A stretch of 64,000 bases of DNA from Leptospira saintgironsiae (GTDB taxonomy: Bacteria > Spirochaetota > Leptospiria > Leptospirales > Leptospiraceae): contig NZ_NPDR01000011.1 in NCBI RefSeq assembly GCF_002811765.1, positions 29,096-93,095 of the forward strand, written 5' to 3'. The notes below the pieces were generated by a model that worked only from the letters and a program-made list of their open reading frames with translations, did not search any database and was not told where the DNA came from. Below, one piece after another: positions 1 through 10,290 of the stretch; position 1 is the first letter of the stretch, and every line of letters starts with the position of its first letter. The translations under genes were made by a program, and so were the position numbers.

Positions 1-298
1 TATTTAATACTGCATCCAAACTAGAATAATTAGAAACAAGCGCCATGGATGTTTCAGGAGTGAGAAAGTTTCTATCAAACATTTCTCCCCTGGCGGCAGG
101 AATGGTTTCACTTTTTCGTACGAACTTCTCCGCCTTTAAGGAGTTATCCGTTCCTTGTACAATCTGAAGATTAAATAACTGGATTACGAATGCAATTAAA
201 GCAAACGCAACAAGCCCGGAGAACATGTACAGCCTTAGCCTGAAACTGCGCTCCAGTCTAAACTCTGTGGCTGAAGAAGATCCTCCTCCCCCCAACAT
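1..298 (-). CDS. mrdA: Penicillin-binding protein 2, N-terminal part (cut by window edge)
   Basis: The ATG at 298-296 opens a frame that runs off the left edge, giving about 99 residues. It begins with a Gly/Ser-rich cytoplasmic stretch ([13 protein letters not shown]), then one membrane segment around residues 23-43, then a periplasmic part with the motif [12 protein letters not shown]. That RG.(I/M).DRN block is typical of the start of the class B PBP dimerisation region. PBP2 is the peptidoglycan transpeptidase of the elongasome. The start lies one base after the mreD stop, so it is the fourth gene of an mreB-mreC-mreD-mrdA operon. The transpeptidase domain is outside the window, so its active site cannot be checked. 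Confidence 0.85.
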   Translation of the reverse strand, partial: MLGGGGSSSATEFRLERSFRLRLYMFSGLVAFALIAFVIQLFNLQIVQGTDNSLKAEKFVRKSETIPAARGEMFDRNFLTPETSMALVSNYSSLDAVLN

Positions 299-299
299 T

Positions 300-803
300 T
301 TAGCCTTCCGCCTGCTCCAATCTGTACAATTTTCCAAGTACCCAGAAGAATATAGGAGCGATTGCTCCGTTAAAAATAGAGGTACTGATGATGGAGTAGT
401 TTAAATTTTCATGAAAGAATAAAGAGAATAGGAAATAAGATGCAATCCTGGAGATCAAAGTCACAACCAAAGAATACAACATTATGGAAATCTGATTTTC
501 ATGATAGGCAGGTCTTGCGAACTTTCCTACAATATATCCCATAATACAAAATGTAAGCGAGTGAAGTCCTATTTTATAGGTAACTACGTTTCCTACGATC
601 TCTCCACCTAAACCTGAATCAGAAAGTAATCCGCCAAAAAATCCGATCCAAATCCCAGCCATTGTTCCCCTACGGAGAGCAAAGAATAGAACGAAGATCA
701 CCATAAAGTCTGGTTTAAATCCAGAAATTTCAAACAAGTTTGTTCCGTTCAAGAAGTGAGAGATCAAAATCCCGGCACCAATGACTATATATTCTAAAAT
801 CAT
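300..803 (-). CDS. mreD: Rod shape-determining protein MreD
   Basis: A 167-residue, almost wholly hydrophobic protein with about five membrane segments, the usual size and shape for MreD. It contains the conserved-looking N-terminal stretch [17 protein letters not shown] and a Gly-rich loop ([15 protein letters not shown]) typical of the family. Its ATG overlaps the mreC stop (ATGA at 803-800 on the minus strand), and mrdA follows after one base, so translation is probably coupled. MreD is an inner-membrane part of the elongasome that works with MreC and MreB to place lateral wall synthesis. Assignment rests on both sequence character and operon position. Confidence 0.88.
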   Translation of the reverse strand: MILEYIVIGAGILISHFLNGTNLFEISGFKPDFMVIFVLFFALRRGTMAGIWIGFFGGLLSDSGLGGEIVGNVVTYKIGLHSLTFCIMGYIVGKFARPAYHENQISIMLYSLVVTLISRIASYFLFSLFFHENLNYSIISTSIFNGAIAPIFFWVLGKLYRLEQAEG

Positions 804-1906
804 CAGTTTGTTTCCTCGTCAGAGAATCCGGAACCATTACCTTCCGGTTTCTGAGGTTTAGGAGTTTCCGCAGGTTTATTTCCAACAGGAGTTGGGGCCT
901 TAGGCTCTCTGTCTTCTTTAGGATAATTTAATTCACCAAAATAAGGATTTTCGATATTAATGTTCTGTCCTTCCGGCCATGTCTCTGCCCATTTTTCAGG
1001 AAGTTTCATTAAGATAGTAACTGACTCCAGCATATCAAAACGAACAAAAGGTTTCAAGAATGCAGTTTTAAAACTTCCGTTGCGCGGACCTTCTTCAGTA
1101 ATTATACCCACAGGAATTCCTGGAGGGAACATTCCGGAAGAACCAGAACTATATACTGGTTTTCCTATCTTACTTAAAGATTCAGTGTATTGGATCATCT
1201 CACTTGGACCCATTGGATAATCTCCGAAAATCCTTGGATCAATGATGATACCACTATCTATATAATTCATCAATGCTTCCATTCCTCTTCCAGAGTTTCC
1301 GGATAAAGTAGCCCAAAGATTACTTTCTGGAATGGAAACACCCATATTATAATTGGAATTGATAATAGGTTGGATCACTGCGGATCCTCCGGTGACCGCG
1401 ATCACCTTTCCGACTAAAGCTTCTATAATTTCACCTTTTTGATTCACAGCTCTTGCAGTGACAGGCATATAAGGTTTGATCCCCGCTTCGGAACCTTTGT
1501 CTATAATGATAGTACGATAAATAGAATTCAAACGAACAGAAAGAACTTCTGCTTTGACTGTAGAATATTTTTGTTTAGTATTAAAACGTAATTCTCTTCT
1601 GAGACTTTCGTTTTCTCTGCTAACTCTTTCCAGATCTTGGGGAAGAAGTTTATAATCATCTATAGCAGCAACGCAGGCATCTCTTTCCTGACGAACCGCT
1701 TCAAAAGATTCTAATTTAGTATAAGCTCCTTTAAAGAAGGACCCAACTCCGTCGATCGAACCGGAAACGGAGTCCCCCACTCTCTGGAAACTTGCAATCC
1801 CTCTCACTAAAACATTACTTTTAAAAGTCAGGGATAGAAGAGAGAATACAATACAGAATAAAAGGGAAACGGTTTCCTTACTTTTATTAAATTGAAGCCA
1901 AAGCAT
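803..1906 (-). CDS. mreC: Rod shape-determining protein MreC
   Basis: This 367-residue protein has one N-terminal membrane segment (about residues 13-30), a charged coiled-coil stretch (about 65-105, with heptad-like [16 protein letters not shown]), and then the MreC beta-barrel region (about 115-300) with the typical [13 protein letters not shown] element. In the family these parts give a bitopic periplasmic protein that dimerises and links the MreB filament to PBP2. The last 45 residues are a Pro/Lys/Glu-rich tail ([18 protein letters not shown]), which is longer than in many MreC proteins and probably disordered. It lies 50 bases after mreB and overlaps mreD by one codon. Confidence 0.93.
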   Translation of the reverse strand: MLWLQFNKSKETVSLLFCIVFSLLSLTFKSNVLVRGIASFQRVGDSVSGSIDGVGSFFKGAYTKLESFEAVRQERDACVAAIDDYKLLPQDLERVSRENESLRRELRFNTKQKYSTVKAEVLSVRLNSIYRTIIIDKGSEAGIKPYMPVTARAVNQKGEIIEALVGKVIAVTGGSAVIQPIINSNYNMGVSIPESNLWATLSGNSGRGMEALMNYIDSGIIIDPRIFGDYPMGPSEMIQYTESLSKIGKPVYSSGSSGMFPPGIPVGIITEEGPRNGSFKTAFLKPFVRFDMLESVTILMKLPEKWAETWPEGQNINIENPYFGELNYPKEDREPKAPTPVGNKPAETPKPQKPEGNGSGFSDEETN

Positions 1907-1956
1907 AAAAAATTCCGTATCGGACTATGGTGATCAACCAGAGACCGAGATCCGAA

Positions 1957-2979
1957 TTAACGGATCCCTGGTTTCAGATACTTAACTTCGTCCAAGAATT
2001 TTCCGGTTCCAAGAACCACACAGGTCAGAGGGTTTTCCGCTCTGAATACAGGCACACCGGTTTCTTTAGAAAGATAGGTTTCTAATCCGCGAAGAAGACA
2101 TCCTCCTCCAGTAAGAACGATCCCTCTTTCTACGATATCCGAAGCAAGTTCAGGAGGAGTTCTTTCTAAAACTCTTTTAATCCCGTCTAAAATTTCGTCG
2201 GTTGGTTCTTTAAGAGCCTTACGGATCTCATTAGATTCTAATTCAAGAGTACGAGGTAATCCGGAAATTGCATCTCTACCTTTTACTTCCATGGTCTCGG
2301 TTTTCTTTTCAGGGTAAGCATTACCGATAGTAAGTTTAATATCTTCTGCAGTTCTTTCCCCAACAACCAGGTTGTATTGGTTTCTTAAATATTTGATAAT
2401 TGCATCATCGAACTCATCACCACCAGTTCTGATGGACTCAGCGATAACCATACCACCAAGAGAGATCACAGCAATCTCTGTAGTTCCACCACCGATATCC
2501 ACGATCATATTACCAGCAGGTTCGTTGATCGGAATGTTTGCACCGATCGCAGCTGCTAATGCTTCGTCGATCAAGAAGATCTCACGAGCGCCCGCTTGTT
2601 CTGCAGATTCACGGACCGCACGTCTTTCCACCTCGGTGATCCCGGAAGGAACTCCAATCACGATTCTAGGTTTTACGAAAGTAGTTCTATTATGGACTTT
2701 TGCAATGAAGTAGCGGATCATTTTTTCGACTGTTTCAAAGTCCGCGATCACCCCGTCTTTCATAGGACGGATTGCTACGATCTCGCCGGGAGTACGTCCC
2801 AACATTCTCTTAGCTTCCTGGCCTACTGCGAGCACTTTGCCCGTAGCTGCGTGGACCGCTACTACGGAAGGCTCGGAAAGAACGATACCTTGCCCTTTTA
2901 CATGGACGAGAGTGTTTGCGGTTCCGAGGTCGATTCCCATATCGTTGGAAAATAATCCGTATAGCTTATCGAATATCAT
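1957..2979 (-). CDS. mreB: Rod shape-determining protein MreB
   Basis: A 340-residue actin-fold ATPase of normal MreB length. The first phosphate loop DLGTANTLV is at about residues 17-25, the second, [14 protein letters not shown], is near 160-175, and the adenosine motif [11 protein letters not shown] is near 290-300. MreB forms membrane-bound filaments that guide the elongasome. It is the first gene of the mreBCD-mrdA operon. A divergent gene, the Ppx/GppA phosphatase, starts at 3168, so 2980-3167 should hold promoters in both directions. I could not fix individual boxes there. Confidence 0.96.
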   Translation of the reverse strand: MIFDKLYGLFSNDMGIDLGTANTLVHVKGQGIVLSEPSVVAVHAATGKVLAVGQEAKRMLGRTPGEIVAIRPMKDGVIADFETVEKMIRYFIAKVHNRTTFVKPRIVIGVPSGITEVERRAVRESAEQAGAREIFLIDEALAAAIGANIPINEPAGNMIVDIGGGTTEIAVISLGGMVIAESIRTGGDEFDDAIIKYLRNQYNLVVGERTAEDIKLTIGNAYPEKKTETMEVKGRDAISGLPRTLELESNEIRKALKEPTDEILDGIKRVLERTPPELASDIVERGIVLTGGGCLLRGLETYLSKETGVPVFRAENPLTCVVLGTGKFLDEVKYLKPGIR

Positions 2980-3167
2980 TTCTATCCTTTGCTGCCAGAA
3001 GGCTGGTTGATCTTATTTATTATCTGCAAGATCGGTGAAAATCTCTAGGATTTTACGGGCGCGATCCAATTCAATATTTCTTGCCCGATCCTTACGGGCA
3101 ATTCCAAAACAAAAAAAACGAAAAACAAATTGGAACCCATTGCTACCTCCATAATATTGGGGAACTT

Positions 3168-4724
3168 ATGGTCCGGGAAAACACCCTAGCTGCCATCGAT
3201 CTAGGCACAAACTCCTTTCACATGATTATCGTCCGGGTCCGAGAAAACGGGACCTTTGAAGCAATCGCCAGAGAGAAGGAGAACGTTCGTCTCGGAAGCG
3301 GTTTGGAAGAAGGAGGAGAGATCGATCCTCCCGCATTTAAGCGTGCAATCGAGTGTTTAAAGCGTTTTAAGATGCTCGCTGATAATTCAAAGGCAGAGAT
3401 CAGAGCAGTTGCTACATCTGCAATGAGAGAAGCTTCCAATCGTGCCGAATTTCAGGCTGCCGCCTTAAAAGAAGCAGGTATTAAAATAGATGTGATCAGC
3501 GGATATGAAGAAGCCCGACTCATCTATTTCGGGGTCCTACAAGGACTACCTGTATTTGATAAAAAGGTCCTACTAGTGGATATAGGTGGAGGAAGCACCG
3601 AAGTTTTAGTCGGCTATAGAGGCGATATTCTATTCTCTAAAAGTTTCAAATTGGGAGCGATCCGACTCACCGAAAAATTCCTAAAATCAGAAACTTTGGA
3701 TTCTTCTCAGATACGAAAATGCAAACTCTATGTAGAAGAGATCATTCTTCCTTTTAGAAAGATTATCCGAGATCTGAAACCAGAAATGATCATTGGTTCA
3801 TCCGGAACAATCCAGGCGACTGCGGGTATCATTCGAGCATTCGAGGGAGAAGAGACGGAAGAAAGGCCCTTAAATCATTATACATTCCAGTCCTCAGAAT
3901 TCAAAAGAGCAAGGAATATGATTTTAGAAGCTGATACTTCTAAAAAGAGAAGTAAGCTCCCAGGATTCGATTCCAAACGTTCTGATATCATTGTAGGTGG
4001 AATGCTAATCCTGGATGAGTTATTCCAATTGTTGGATCTTCCGGATATGACAGTATCTGAGTTTGCTCTCAGAGAAGGGATCATCTACGATACTATTCGT
4101 AAATGGGAACATTTCCAGGACTTTGAACATTCCAAACACCTGGATGATATCCGCCAAAAGTCTATCTTGAACCTTCTCGTTTCCTATACAAGGGACGAAG
4201 AATATGCCCGCCATGTAGCCAAACTTTCTCTAGATATATTCGATCAACTACAGTCAGTTCACAGGTTAGGAAAAGAAGAAAGAGAATATCTGGAAGCTTC
4301 TTCTTTACTACACGAAGTTGGGCTATTCATTTCTCATTCTGCCTATCACAAACATAGCTATTATCTGATCCGAAATTCAGAGGCGATGCTCGGTTTTACT
4401 TGGGGAGAAATAGAGATCATCGCTCTTACTGCTAGATACCATCGCAAAAGTTCTCCCAAGTCTAAACATAGAGAATTCCAAAGAGTCGGTCCAAGAGAAC
4501 AAGAAATAGTCGAAAAACTTTCTGCAATTTTAAGGATCGCGAGTGCATGCAATCGGAACAGGCAAGGACTGATAGAAACAGTAAAATGCCAGGTCCGAAA
4601 AAATCAGGCAATCTTCACCTTGGTCACAAACCAAAACTACGATAAAAGCCTGGAACTTTGGGCCTGCGAAGAACAAGCAGATGCATTCGAGTCCGCTTAC
4701 GGAATGGTACCTTTATTTCAGTGA
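3168..4724 (+). CDS. Ppx/GppA family phosphatase
   Basis: I chose the ATG at 3168, preceded by GGGGAAC, over an upstream in-frame ATG at 3081, because the Ppx/GppA fold starts immediately after it. The product is 518 residues. It has [13 protein letters not shown] at residues 9-21 (phosphate loop 1) and [12 protein letters not shown] near 140 (loop 2), both hallmarks of the ASKHA exopolyphosphatase / pppGpp phosphohydrolase family. After about residue 310 comes an HD-like helical domain ([20 protein letters not shown]) like domains III-IV of long Ppx enzymes. Family members cleave polyphosphate or pppGpp; sequence alone does not say which. The stop overlaps the GTG of the next gene. Confidence 0.92.
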   Translation: MVRENTLAAIDLGTNSFHMIIVRVRENGTFEAIAREKENVRLGSGLEEGGEIDPPAFKRAIECLKRFKMLADNSKAEIRAVATSAMREASNRAEFQAAALKEAGIKIDVISGYEEARLIYFGVLQGLPVFDKKVLLVDIGGGSTEVLVGYRGDILFSKSFKLGAIRLTEKFLKSETLDSSQIRKCKLYVEEIILPFRKIIRDLKPEMIIGSSGTIQATAGIIRAFEGEETEERPLNHYTFQSSEFKRARNMILEADTSKKRSKLPGFDSKRSDIIVGGMLILDELFQLLDLPDMTVSEFALREGIIYDTIRKWEHFQDFEHSKHLDDIRQKSILNLLVSYTRDEEYARHVAKLSLDIFDQLQSVHRLGKEEREYLEASSLLHEVGLFISHSAYHKHSYYLIRNSEAMLGFTWGEIEIIALTARYHRKSSPKSKHREFQRVGPREQEIVEKLSAILRIASACNRNRQGLIETVKCQVRKNQAIFTLVTNQNYDKSLELWACEEQADAFESAYGMVPLFQ

Positions 4725-5395
4725 ATAAATTTCGATCTTTTGGCTATTTTATAGCCTTAGTTTTGGTCCATTCTGCTTTTCTAAACTGTTTTACGGTTTT
4801 TCCATATAAACAGGAAACAATCGACTCTCGTTTGTTGGATAAAAAAGAAGAAGAGATCCTTTCCAATAAAGGAAGAATAGACTATGAATTCCAAAACTTC
4901 GAATTAGTATTAAGAATAGAAGGCGCAACCTTCCAAGAAACATTAGAAAAAAGGAAAACCTTAGAAACCAAGATCATTCACTACGATTATAAGAAGACAG
5001 ACGGATACAGACAACTGGACAACGATGATAAACCTTGGAACAGATATATCCTAGGAATGTTTGCAGACATCGGAGCTTTATTCGAATGGACCACAATTCC
5101 ATTCCGTACAATTTCGAGAAAAAAAGAAGAAGAGAAAATATCTGAGAATATTATAAAATCCGAAAAGATCAAAGTTTTCGAACCGAAAGAACTCGAGCTT
5201 ATATTAAGAGCAGAAAATACTGAGTTCTTTAACAAAAACCCAAACTCAGATACAATACGCATCCCACTCACTGAGATCCGAAAATTTTTCCCAAAAGCAA
5301 ATTCAATCGAAGCATTACTCTATTATGGAAAAGAAAGAATAGAATACCAAAACATTCCTGTCGCAGAAGAGATCCGTAAGATGAAACTAAGATAG
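4721..5395 (+). CDS. Predicted lipoprotein of unknown function
   Basis: I prefer the GTG at 4721, which overlaps the preceding TGA (GTGA) and gives translational coupling with the phosphatase gene. An earlier in-frame ATG at 4658 would only add residues read from inside ppx. The 224-residue product starts with a short basic segment and a hydrophobic stretch ending in AFLNC, a plausible spirochaetal lipobox. The mature part is highly charged (Lys/Glu-rich) with no domain I recognise. The stop is three bases from the stop of the convergent SpoIIE-type gene, and a small inverted repeat spans both stops. Confidence 0.7.
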   Translation: MNKFRSFGYFIALVLVHSAFLNCFTVFPYKQETIDSRLLDKKEEEILSNKGRIDYEFQNFELVLRIEGATFQETLEKRKTLETKIIHYDYKKTDGYRQLDNDDKPWNRYILGMFADIGALFEWTTIPFRTISRKKEEEKISENIIKSEKIKVFEPKELELILRAENTEFFNKNPNSDTIRIPLTEIRKFFPKANSIEALLYYGKERIEYQNIPVAEEIRKMKLR

Positions 5396-5404
5396 ATTCT
5401 ATCT
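5390..5404. terminator. Small convergent inverted repeat across two stop codons
   Basis: AGATAG-ATT-CTATCT is a perfect 6-bp inverted repeat with a 3-base loop. It includes the TAG of the plus-strand lipoprotein (5393-5395) and the stop of the minus-strand phosphatase (5399-5401). No long T-tract follows on either strand, so it is a weak terminator at best. Confidence 0.3.
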
Positions 5405-7621
5405 CAATATCCTTCTGTCTTCGCTGGACTCAGAGATCTGCCCTGTTTTCTCTATTAGAAATTCTGAAAGTTTTTTAGCTCTTGGATGTTCCGGAGTAAT
5501 CGCGGTTGCTTCTGCCAAAAGTTGAAAAGATCTTTCTAATCTACTTTTAGAAGCATACATTTCAGCAAGATGAAGAAGATTATCAGAATCGATCGGATTT
5601 CTCATCCTATATCTTTCCCCTAAGTCGATGGACAATACGATCTTACCAGATTTGCGAAGAAGTTTACTCACGGTAAAAAGAAATTCGGTGTCAGTGGGCC
5701 TTCTTTGCACGTATTTAAGGCCGAGTTCTCCCGCCTTAGTATATTTTTTACCGGAAGAATATTCCAATGCAAGTCTTCTACATTCCTGAACCGAAATCAT
5801 TTTCTGGATCTCATTTTTCTTTTCAGAATTTGTATCTTTAAGCAGAATTTCAGAAGATGTTAAACTTTTTTTAGGAGCTTCTATCCGAAGAAGAGAAAGA
5901 TCATCCGTAATTTCTCCTTCTTGCAAGATCAACTCGTAAGTACGATCAAGATCTCCTCTTGCTTTCCCTACAATTTCCAAAAATCTGGAATCATCAGGAT
6001 CAATTTCAGAATGGATCAAAAGATCATCTCTTCCATCCGATCCAGAGAATAAAACATCTCCAGGCCTCAACTGAAATACTTCTATATGAACATTACGCCC
6101 GATGCCCGAATGACCTATCTTAAAATATTTTTCTTTCGGTTCTAAAAAGATCGTAGTTTCGTCTCGATACAAAACAGGAGAAGGATGTTCGCAATTTATA
6201 TAATATAGAACTCCTCTTGACTCATCTAATAATCCCAAAAATGCGGAAGCCATTAAGGAACCATCGAATGCTTCAAAAACTTTCTGTAATTCTATAAACC
6301 AGTTTTTGAGCCATCTCTCAGGCCAAACATTTCGATACAAAGCAGGAGTTCTTTCTATCATAGATCTGGAGATAGATCCTAAAATGATAGCACCTACGGC
6401 ACCTTGTAAAGATTTACCCATTGCATCTGCATTCACGAATGCAATATAAGGTTTACCTCTCAGCCGAATAGAATGCGCGAGTGAAATGTCACCGCCGATC
6501 TGTCTTTCCTTTTGTTTATAATTGAATTTTTTCTTCTGAATAGTCAAAGAACGAAAAGAATATTCAGAATCTTGCAATTGAATAGAATGAAGAGGTTCAG
6601 TCAAAAGCGATGTTAAAAAATAATCTCCATCCTGGCTGAGTTTTAGTTTTTGGATCTCTTCCAGACTTTTCCCAAGTTCGTCTGCAGTTTCCTTTAGCTG
6701 TTTAGTTCTTTCTTCCACCTTGGATTCCAAACCTTCGTTCAAAGATTGGATCTCCTCATAAAGACCTCTCAATCTTTCTACGACCTTCCCAATCCTTTGT
6801 TCTTGTTTACCGAACTCATCCAAGGAAGAGGGAGAAATTTTCAATCCGAAATTACCTTCTCCTACTTCTTCCAAAAAACCTGTCACTGAAGAAAGTCTGG
6901 ATCGTATCGCTTCAGTCACTATCCATGCAGTAAAGATGAGTGGCACAGAAAATAAGAATGCCATAATCGCCAAATGTAGAAGTGGATTCTCCAAACGGAT
7001 CCTACCATCCACAGTTGCATACAACATATATCCCAAAAGACTGAATGGCATTGAGATCATCGCCATAACCACCACAAGTAGTCGCTTGGAATAAGGAAAA
7101 AATAATCTGGTCTTAGCTTCCACTTCTCTGAATTTATTTTTACTCAAAGCTGGGCGAATAGAATATTCAGTAATAAACAAATAACTAATAAATGAAATTG
7201 GAATAATCCCTAAATACAATGCAGGAATTGTAGCAATCAGATTAGGTCGATAGCCCACGATCAAATAGACGATTAGGTGAGCAAGTAGCACTCCGAAAAA
7301 CCAACGACCAGCAATCACAAATGATTCATAGATAGGTTGAGTTATATAAATTGATTTTGCATAAGAAAGAAGATTCGGATCTACAGAACTTCTATCCTCT
7401 AAATAAGATGCCTTCTTTAATCTTATATATCTAAGATAGAAGGCACCTAAAAGCATAGCTGTGGCGGCTATCATCGCGGCGACTCCCATGGAAAGATATT
7501 CTTCTAAAGAATATAAAGAACCTGTTACAGCAGAAAAATATACTGCAAATGGCACAGGAACAGTATGAGTAAATAACTCCAGCCTCCAGGTTAGGACTGG
7601 CAAAAGACGTGCATGGCTCAT
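5399..7621 (-). CDS. Membrane-bound SpoIIE (PP2C-type) phosphatase with HAMP and TPR parts
   Basis: A 740-residue protein. The first 250 residues hold about six to seven membrane segments. A HAMP-like stretch (about 255-300) and a coiled coil (GLESKVEERTKQLKETADEL) follow. The SpoIIE/PP2C domain (about 365-580) has the metal-binding elements GGDIS, DAMGKSLQG and SGSDGRDD. About residues 620-735 look like TPR helices (ALEYSSGKKYTKAGELGLKY). SpoIIE-type enzymes dephosphorylate Ser/Thr on anti-sigma antagonists or other partners. No anti-sigma factor or antagonist gene is nearby, so the target is unknown. Neighbouring kinase and receiver genes suggest a signalling cluster, although 137 bases separate it from the next gene upstream. 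Confidence 0.85.
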   Translation of the reverse strand: MSHARLLPVLTWRLELFTHTVPVPFAVYFSAVTGSLYSLEEYLSMGVAAMIAATAMLLGAFYLRYIRLKKASYLEDRSSVDPNLLSYAKSIYITQPIYESFVIAGRWFFGVLLAHLIVYLIVGYRPNLIATIPALYLGIIPISFISYLFITEYSIRPALSKNKFREVEAKTRLFFPYSKRLLVVVMAMISMPFSLLGYMLYATVDGRIRLENPLLHLAIMAFLFSVPLIFTAWIVTEAIRSRLSSVTGFLEEVGEGNFGLKISPSSLDEFGKQEQRIGKVVERLRGLYEEIQSLNEGLESKVEERTKQLKETADELGKSLEEIQKLKLSQDGDYFLTSLLTEPLHSIQLQDSEYSFRSLTIQKKKFNYKQKERQIGGDISLAHSIRLRGKPYIAFVNADAMGKSLQGAVGAIILGSISRSMIERTPALYRNVWPERWLKNWFIELQKVFEAFDGSLMASAFLGLLDESRGVLYYINCEHPSPVLYRDETTIFLEPKEKYFKIGHSGIGRNVHIEVFQLRPGDVLFSGSDGRDDLLIHSEIDPDDSRFLEIVGKARGDLDRTYELILQEGEITDDLSLLRIEAPKKSLTSSEILLKDTNSEKKNEIQKMISVQECRRLALEYSSGKKYTKAGELGLKYVQRRPTDTEFLFTVSKLLRKSGKIVLSIDLGERYRMRNPIDSDNLLHLAEMYASKSRLERSFQLLAEATAITPEHPRAKKLSEFLIEKTGQISESSEDRRILR

Positions 7622-7758
7622 TTTCGTTTCTCTTTTTCACTTAAATTAAAACCAACACTGTAGCGATTGCTACATAGATCAATATTTTATTTCTAATATA
7701 AGATAAAATTAAGTGAAATGTTCATTTTGAGAAAACGCCTAACAAACCTATATAAACT

Positions 7759-9852
7759 TTACTTTTGATCTAAGGCAGATCGAATGCAGGAAAGTATCTC
7801 AGTACCCAAATATGGCTTTTGAATAAAGTAACTCACACCAAAATCTTTTAAGGAAAGTTTTAATTCAGGTTCCATAAATCCACTTGCAAGAAGGATTTTT
7901 ACAGAGTTGTGTATCGCTCTTATTCTCTTGATAACTTCTCCTCCTCCAAACTTTGGAAGACCCAAATCAGTCAGCACCAATTGGATTTCAGAATGTTTAA
8001 GGAGAAATTGCTCCACACCATCTTCTCCATCCACAGCCAAATGCACTTTGTATCCTTTAGATCCCAAAAGATCTGCTAACATATTCCGCAGAAGTTCTTC
8101 ATCCTCAATTACAAGTATACTTTCATTACCTCCTAGAGATTCTGATTGAGAATAATTTGGCTTTATATTTAATTCCGATTTTTCTTTAGTTACCGGTAGA
8201 TATAAGAAGAATGAAGTGCCTTTTCCTAATTCAGAATCTACTTCTATCCAACCTTTGTGGTTATCGATCACACTATATGCCAATGCCAACCCAAGTACCG
8301 TCCCCTTTCCTATATCCTTGGTTGTGAAAAATGGTTCAAAAATTCTTTGTTTTGTTTTTTCACTCATTCCACTTCCAGAATCAGAGATCCGAAGGATTAT
8401 ATATTTTTCCGCTAAACTTTTAGAATATCCCTTCTTTAGATTTTCAGAATCAGTGAGAAACGTCTCTATAGTTAAGAGACCTCCGTCTTGCATAGCATCC
8501 CGGGCATTCACGCATAGATTTAGCAAAACCTGATGGATCTGATTCGTATCCACCTGGACCAAAGGAAGATTTTCCTGAAAGTCTGTAAGTAGTCTTATAC
8601 TTTTAGGAAATGTCTGTGAAACTAATTTACTGACTTCTAATATAATATCGTTTATTTGTGCAGGTTCCAGATTAAATTCTGTTTTTCTTGCAAAAGTGAG
8701 AAGTTGTTTAACTAAGGAAGCTCCTCTTTGAGTAGCCATATGTAGCGCAGTTATATGTTGAGAAAATTTTTCAGGATTATTCCTGTTAATTTCTATAACA
8801 GAAGTGTGACCCATGATGATAGAAAGTATATTATTAAAATCGTGAGCAATACCACTAGCCAAAGTACCTAAACTTTCCAATTTTTGTGCCTGGATAAGTT
8901 GTTCCTCTAATTCCGCTCTTTTTTTTTCAACTTCCTTTAATTGAGCTTCTTTTAATTTATGTTCTGTAATATCTTCTGCGACTCCAGCAACCCGGATCGT
9001 ATCTCCCTTTTCATTCTTAACAGGAAATGCCTTATCTCTGATCCATCTGATCTCTCCGTCAGGACGGACGATCCTATATTCTTCTCTATATTCTCCAGTT
9101 ACCTGTCTTGTCCTTGCGTTACTCATCACTCTATCTCTATCATCTGGATGGATACATTCCATCCAAGAGATTGGATTTTCCAAAAGACTTTGTCTGGATC
9201 TCCCCCAGATCTGTTCATATCCTTGGCTAATATAGACAATCTCGTTTTTAGAGAGACTGGTCATCCAGAACACTTCATGAATCGCATCTGTAAGCTCTTT
9301 AAATAGTTCTTCACCTTCTCGATTTAATCTTTCTGCCCTTATTCTTTCTTCTATCTCATAACCTAATTCTTCACTTCTTCTTTGGAGCTCGAAGTTTTTC
9401 TCTTCTAACTTTTCCACAAGCCTATGATTATATTGGCGAAGAGGTGCAGAGTCCAAGACCAATCCTTTTACAGTACGTTTAGATCTGGGATTTTGGAGAA
9501 GTTTAGTTACTGTTTCATCCAGCAATTTTAAGCCTGCAGGTTTTTTCAAGAATGCATCCGCCCCCAGATCAAAAGAAAGTTTTTCATCAGAATCGGAAGT
9601 ATAGGTGGCGGTATATATGATAATTGGAATATGTTTGAACTTATCATTTTGTCTTACCTGGGAACAGAATTGATATCCATCCATTTGAGGCATTAGAATA
9701 TCCGAGATGATCAAATCTACTTCAGTATTTTCCAGGATTTCCAAAGCTTCCAAACCGTTTGAAGCAGTGTAAATTTTCCTAGACCCATTTTCCAACTGAG
9801 CAGAAATTAATTTCCTGTTTTGGTAACTGTCGTCTACGACTAGAATGAGCAT
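7759..9852 (-). CDS. Hybrid histidine kinase REC-PAS-HisKA-HATPase-REC
   Basis: A 697-residue soluble sensor kinase with no membrane segment. An N-terminal receiver domain carries the likely phospho-Asp D51 (LIISDILMPQMDGYQF). A coiled coil (about 140-180) leads to a PAS domain (about 185-300) ending in the PAC signature RVAGVAEDITEHK. The HisKA H-box is ASGIAHDFNNILS, and the ATPase has NARDAMQDGG (N box) and DSGSGM (G1). The G2 box reads GKGTVLGLA. A second receiver (about 580-695) has LVLTDLGLPKFGGGE. The HDFNN type of H-box and the C-terminal receiver are typical of phosphorelay hybrids. It lies 58 bases after the small receiver gene, in the same direction. Confidence 0.92.
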   Translation of the reverse strand: MLILVVDDSYQNRKLISAQLENGSRKIYTASNGLEALEILENTEVDLIISDILMPQMDGYQFCSQVRQNDKFKHIPIIIYTATYTSDSDEKLSFDLGADAFLKKPAGLKLLDETVTKLLQNPRSKRTVKGLVLDSAPLRQYNHRLVEKLEEKNFELQRRSEELGYEIEERIRAERLNREGEELFKELTDAIHEVFWMTSLSKNEIVYISQGYEQIWGRSRQSLLENPISWMECIHPDDRDRVMSNARTRQVTGEYREEYRIVRPDGEIRWIRDKAFPVKNEKGDTIRVAGVAEDITEHKLKEAQLKEVEKKRAELEEQLIQAQKLESLGTLASGIAHDFNNILSIIMGHTSVIEINRNNPEKFSQHITALHMATQRGASLVKQLLTFARKTEFNLEPAQINDIILEVSKLVSQTFPKSIRLLTDFQENLPLVQVDTNQIHQVLLNLCVNARDAMQDGGLLTIETFLTDSENLKKGYSKSLAEKYIILRISDSGSGMSEKTKQRIFEPFFTTKDIGKGTVLGLALAYSVIDNHKGWIEVDSELGKGTSFFLYLPVTKEKSELNIKPNYSQSESLGGNESILVIEDEELLRNMLADLLGSKGYKVHLAVDGEDGVEQFLLKHSEIQLVLTDLGLPKFGGGEVIKRIRAIHNSVKILLASGFMEPELKLSLKDFGVSYFIQKPYLGTEILSCIRSALDQK

Positions 9853-9910
9853 AAAATTTTAGTCTTAAAAGAGACTACGTATTGATAAGGGACGAAAAAA
9901 ATCTCTTGGA

Positions 9911-10288
9911 TCATGGGTTTAATCCTTTTATAAAACCGTTTATTTGTTCTGTAAATTTTCTTGTATCGATTGGTTTTGTGATATATCCATCACAGCCGGC
10001 TCCATAAGCTTTTTGTGCGTCTCCTTTCATTGCAAAGGCAGTAACAGCAATGATAGGAATATTTTTGGTATCCCCTCTTTCTTTTAACTGTCTAGTGAGC
10101 GTAAGTCCGTCTATTCCAGGTAATTCTATATCCATGAGAATGAGATCTAAAGGGAAATTATCAATGATCTGAAGTGCTTCTTCCGCATTTCCTGCTTTTA
10201 AAACTTCGTACTCGTCTAACTCCAATAATTCACAAATCAATTTGAGATTTACGATATTATCATCTACTACCAAAACCTTTTGAGGCAT
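9911..10288 (-). CDS. Single-domain response regulator (receiver only, DivK-like)
   Basis: A 125-residue protein that is only a receiver domain. It has the acidic pair DD at 9-10, the phospho-acceptor D53 in LILMDIELPGIDG, the conserved Thr in IIAVTAFAM and the Lys in GYITKPID. It has no output domain, so it must act by protein contact or as a phosphorelay intermediate. It begins two bases after the stop of the frameshifted PAS histidine kinase, so the two were very probably a cognate pair from one transcript. Confidence 0.92.
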   Translation of the reverse strand: MPQKVLVVDDNIVNLKLICELLELDEYEVLKAGNAEEALQIIDNFPLDLILMDIELPGIDGLTLTRQLKERGDTKNIPIIAVTAFAMKGDAQKAYGAGCDGYITKPIDTRKFTEQINGFIKGLNP

Positions 10289-10290
10289 CT

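Noticed and set aside
3081..3167. Upstream extension of the Ppx/GppA gene
   Set aside because: The ATG at 3168 has a ribosome binding site and the fold starts right after it; the extension is not family-like.
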